DNA of 64,000 bases from Mobiluncus sp034180645 (GTDB taxonomy: Bacteria; Actinomycetota; Actinomycetes; Actinomycetales; Actinomycetaceae). Under the pieces are notes generated by a model, which ran no database searches, had not been told where the DNA came from, and saw only the letters and a list, made by a program, of their open reading frames with translations. The stretch covers positions 62,001 through 126,000 of the forward strand of contig NZ_JAXFNY010000003.1 in assembly GCF_034180645.1 (NCBI RefSeq). The letters run 5' to 3'. This document shows, piece by piece, positions 61,684 through 64,000 of this stretch. The position numbers and the translations under genes were made by a program. The first letter of the stretch is position 1. Every line of letters starts with the position of its first letter.

Positions 61684-61742
61684 CGCGGGTTAGCCGGGAA
61701 GCTAACGGTTGGGCAATCTCAGGGATAGGAACAGGAGGAACG

Positions 61743-62780
61743 ATGGCAGACAAGGCGGCGAATCGACGTCTCGGGGTGCTGCGGGCCATCGTTTCCGACT
61801 ATGTCGAAACCCAAGAACCGGTCGGCTCAATGTCCCTGGTAGAGCGGCACTCGCTGGGAGTTTCCGCGGCGACTATCCGCAACGACATGGCCCAGCTGGA
61901 GGAAGAAGGACTGATTCGCCAGCCCCACACATCGGCCGGACGTATCCCCACCGACAAGGGATACCGCTACTTCGTGGACCAAATTGAGGCTATCAAGCCG
62001 CTTTCCGCCCCGGAGAGAAAGGCCATTACCGAATTCTTTACCTCTGCGGTGGGGCTGGAGGACGTGATGGAACGCACCGTGCGCCTCTTGGCCCAGATGA
62101 CGCACCAGACGGCAGTGGTGGAGTTCCCGGCGTTCAACCCCTCCGGGCTGCGGCACCTGGAACTGGTGCGGTTGGGGGCGGGGCCGGACTGCAAAGTGCT
62201 GGCCATCATTATTTCCGAAACCGGGCGGGTGGATCAGATTCTGGTGAGTCTGCCCCACGAGGTCAGCGAGTCAGATCTCAGTTCTATCGGCACCCCGCTC
62301 ACCGCGGTGTTTTCCCAGTCAGATATTCCTGCGCAACGGGCGGCTTTGCAGGAATGGCTGGCGACCGTGGGCAATCAAGCCCTGCGGGAAAACGCCACCA
62401 TCTTGGCGCAAAACATTGCCGCCGCCCTGGAACAAGGCGCGGCCGAGACGCGGATTGTGATGGCGGGAATGGCGAACCTGTCGCGTTCCGGGGCGTTTAC
62501 CGAAACCCTGACCGCCCTGGTGGAAGCGTTGGAAGAACAGGTCGTGCTGCTGAAACTATTCGGTGAAATGCGCGAAGCCGAGCCGGTAAACGTCATTATC
62601 GGTGAGGAATCCGGCCACGAGGTGCTGAAAGAAACCGCCATCGTATCCTCCAGCTACGCTCCGGCCGGTGCCGGTCAAGCCCATGTGGGAGTCATCGGAC
62701 CCACCCGTATGGACTATCCCGGCTCGATGAGTTCGGTGCGGGCGGTGGCGAGGTACCTGTCACGAATCTTAAACCAGTAA
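61743..62780 (+). CDS. hrcA: Heat-inducible transcription repressor HrcA
   Basis: The protein is 345 aa from the ATG at 61743 with AGGAGGA upstream. The N-terminal winged helix carries VGSMSLVERHSLGVSAATIRNDMA near residue 29 (abbreviated GVSAATIRNDM). The middle GAF-like domain and the C-terminal VIGPTRMDYPGSMSSVRAVA are characteristic. It represses heat-shock genes at CIRCE operators. The upstream CIRCE indicates autoregulation. dnaJ follows after 70 bp, the typical actinobacterial hrcA-dnaJ pair. Confidence 0.95.
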   Translation: MADKAANRRLGVLRAIVSDYVETQEPVGSMSLVERHSLGVSAATIRNDMAQLEEEGLIRQPHTSAGRIPTDKGYRYFVDQIEAIKPLSAPERKAITEFFTSAVGLEDVMERTVRLLAQMTHQTAVVEFPAFNPSGLRHLELVRLGAGPDCKVLAIIISETGRVDQILVSLPHEVSESDLSSIGTPLTAVFSQSDIPAQRAALQEWLATVGNQALRENATILAQNIAAALEQGAAETRIVMAGMANLSRSGAFTETLTALVEALEEQVVLLKLFGEMREAEPVNVIIGEESGHEVLKETAIVSSSYAPAGAGQAHVGVIGPTRMDYPGSMSSVRAVARYLSRILNQ

Positions 62781-62850
62781 ATCCAGAGCCACCCGGGGAA
62801 ACGACCGGGAGACTCGGCCAGACAAATGAGACAAATAGGAAAGAAAAACC

Positions 62851-63972
62851 TTGAGCGACTACTATGAAACCCTCGGTGTGAGCCGTAACGCTACGCAGGA
62901 CGAAATTAAGAACGCCTACCGCAAGTTGGCGCGCAAATTGCACCCTGACGTGGCTGGTCCCGAACACGAGGAAGAATTCAAAGAAGTCAGTGCCGCCTAT
63001 GACGTGCTGGGTAACCCGGAGAAACGCCAACAATACGACCTGGGCGGTTCCGGGTTCGGCTCGGGCGGCTTCAGCGGATTCAACGGGGCGAACGCCGCCG
63101 GATTTGGTTTTGCCGATATTCTCAACGAATTCTTTAGCGCCGCATCATCAACCAGCGGCCCCACGCCGCGCGGCGGACGCGGCCAAGACATCTTGACCAC
63201 GATTGACGTGGAGCTGAAAGACGTCACGTTCGGCACCGAGCGGGAAATAAAGATTAACACCTTCGTGAAGTGCAAGACCTGCAAAGGCAGCTGCTGTGCG
63301 GTCGGGACTCGCCCGAAAACCTGTTCTACCTGCGGCGGGACCGGTTCCGTGCAACGCATGGCGCGGTCTTTCCTGGGCCAGGTCATGACGACCGCCCCGT
63401 GCGGGACCTGCAAGGGCCACGGCACCATCATCGAGCGCCCTTGTACGGATTGCTCCGGGGAAGGCCGGGTGCGCGCCACGCGTAACATCAAGGTGGAAAT
63501 CCCCCCCGGGGTAGAAAACGGAACCCGAATTCGCTTGTCCGGCGAGGGCGAGGCGGGACCTGCCGGGGGCGCGGCGGGCGACTTGTATGTCGAGATTCAC
63601 GAGCTACCCCACGAAGTTCTGCAGCGTCGCGGCGACGACCTGCACACTTCCTTGCGAATTCCTATGACCGCGGCGGCGCTGGGGATGGAGTTTTCCCTGG
63701 AAACCCTCGATGGAACCAAGAAAATCAATGTCGATGCCGGCTCTCAGCCCGAGTCGGTCATCGTCATGAAGGGTCTGGGGGTCGGTCGGCTGCGCCGCCA
63801 GGGTCGCGGCGACCTGTATGTACACCTCAATGTCGAAGTTCCCACCGGCCTGGACCAGCGTCAGCGCGAGCTGCTCCGCGAACTGGCGCGGCTGCGCGGC
63901 GAGGAATCCCCGGCTCCCACCGAGAGCTCGTCTGGCAACACTGGCGGAGCACACCGTAAGGGTCGGCAATGA
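62851..63972 (+). CDS. dnaJ: Chaperone protein DnaJ
   Basis: The protein is 373 aa from a TTG with GGAAAG upstream. The J domain has YYETLGVSRNATQDEIKNAY and the HPD motif near residue 30. A Gly/Phe-rich segment follows (about 65-105). Four zinc repeats: CKTCKGSC (the usual G-x-G is S-C), CSTCGGTG, CGTCKGHG and CTDCSGEG. This is the DnaJ2-type protein encoded with hrcA in actinobacteria. It stimulates DnaK ATPase. The stop overlaps the next start (ATGA). Confidence 0.95.
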   Translation: MSDYYETLGVSRNATQDEIKNAYRKLARKLHPDVAGPEHEEEFKEVSAAYDVLGNPEKRQQYDLGGSGFGSGGFSGFNGANAAGFGFADILNEFFSAASSTSGPTPRGGRGQDILTTIDVELKDVTFGTEREIKINTFVKCKTCKGSCCAVGTRPKTCSTCGGTGSVQRMARSFLGQVMTTAPCGTCKGHGTIIERPCTDCSGEGRVRATRNIKVEIPPGVENGTRIRLSGEGEAGPAGGAAGDLYVEIHELPHEVLQRRGDDLHTSLRIPMTAAALGMEFSLETLDGTKKINVDAGSQPESVIVMKGLGVGRLRRQGRGDLYVHLNVEVPTGLDQRQRELLRELARLRGEESPAPTESSSGNTGGAHRKGRQ

Positions 63973-64000
63973 CCCGGCAAGTGTTTTGGTTTTCCGGTGA
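63969..64000 (+). CDS. Start of a gene cut by the window edge, probably rsmE
   Basis: ATG overlaps the dnaJ stop and opens MTRQVFWFSG before the window ends. Short starts of this type and the hrcA-dnaJ-rsmE order in actinobacteria suggest the 16S rRNA m3U1498 methyltransferase. Too little sequence is present for any domain to be seen. Confidence 0.45.
   Translation, partial: MTRQVFWFSG

Overview
The window looks like a chromosomal segment of an anaerobic or fermentative actinobacterium of the Actinomycetaceae, most likely Mobiluncus or a close relative. This is inferred from gene content, with no database search. The evidence is the aspC / tRNA-Trp / secE / nusG order, hrcA with a CIRCE element, trmB and hemW after lepA, a pyruvate:ferredoxin oxidoreductase, and at least four secreted proteins with cell-wall-binding repeat 2 (CWB2) domains. 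Most genes are moderately GC-rich housekeeping genes. Lower-GC accessory islets sit between them.

Layout. 1-8.2 kb is an accessory surface-protein region. It holds two convergent paralogous CWB2 genes whose leaders and signal-peptide codons form a 134-bp inverted repeat, two AbiEi-like/endonuclease-fold genes each bracketed by its own repeat family, and several palindromic repeats. 8.3-9.2 kb is a secreted PKD-domain protein. 9.3-17.2 kb is a two-gene redox operon: a very long PFOR plus a single-chain NfnAB/SudAB-like ferredoxin:NAD(P) oxidoreductase. 17.2-19.2 kb is a tRNA-Leu locus with partial tRNA duplications around a two-gene islet, one gene of which has an amber codon in its signal peptide. 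19.2-30.1 kb holds a DNA-binding-like protein, VKOR, tRNA-Thr, tRNA-Met, rpmG, a third CWB2 protein, trpS, glgX, mnmA and a solitary tyrosine recombinase.

30.4-41.1 kb carries an aminotransferase, tRNA-Trp, secE-nusG, a hydroxysteroid-dehydrogenase-like SDR, tRNA-Lys, a HIT protein, holA, comEC/comEA and a membrane-anchored propeller-like protein. 41.1-43.7 kb is a metal ABC transporter with a DtxR/MntR-type operator. 43.8-46.3 kb is a decayed islet between the true 3' end of leuS and a second, synonymous-diverged copy of its last 18 codons. It contains a lipoprotein gene with an in-frame TGA, a secreted metzincin-like protease and a frameshifted response regulator. 46.3-54.2 kb is leuS, rpsT, lepA, trmB, hemW. 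54.8-59.3 kb is a giant surface protein: trypsin-fold pseudo-protease, long coiled coil, three CWB2 repeats. The end holds a tentative TRAP-like membrane pair, hrcA, dnaJ and the first codons of a probable rsmE.

How they fit together. PFOR and its oxidoreductase partner probably link pyruvate oxidation to ferredoxin and NAD(P)H. The CWB2, PKD and coiled-coil proteins make up an exposed cell-surface inventory. The inverted surface-gene pair has one clear promoter just outside the repeat and could act as an expression switch. Repeat-flanked islets at tRNA-Leu and leuS suggest these gene ends are recurrent insertion sites.
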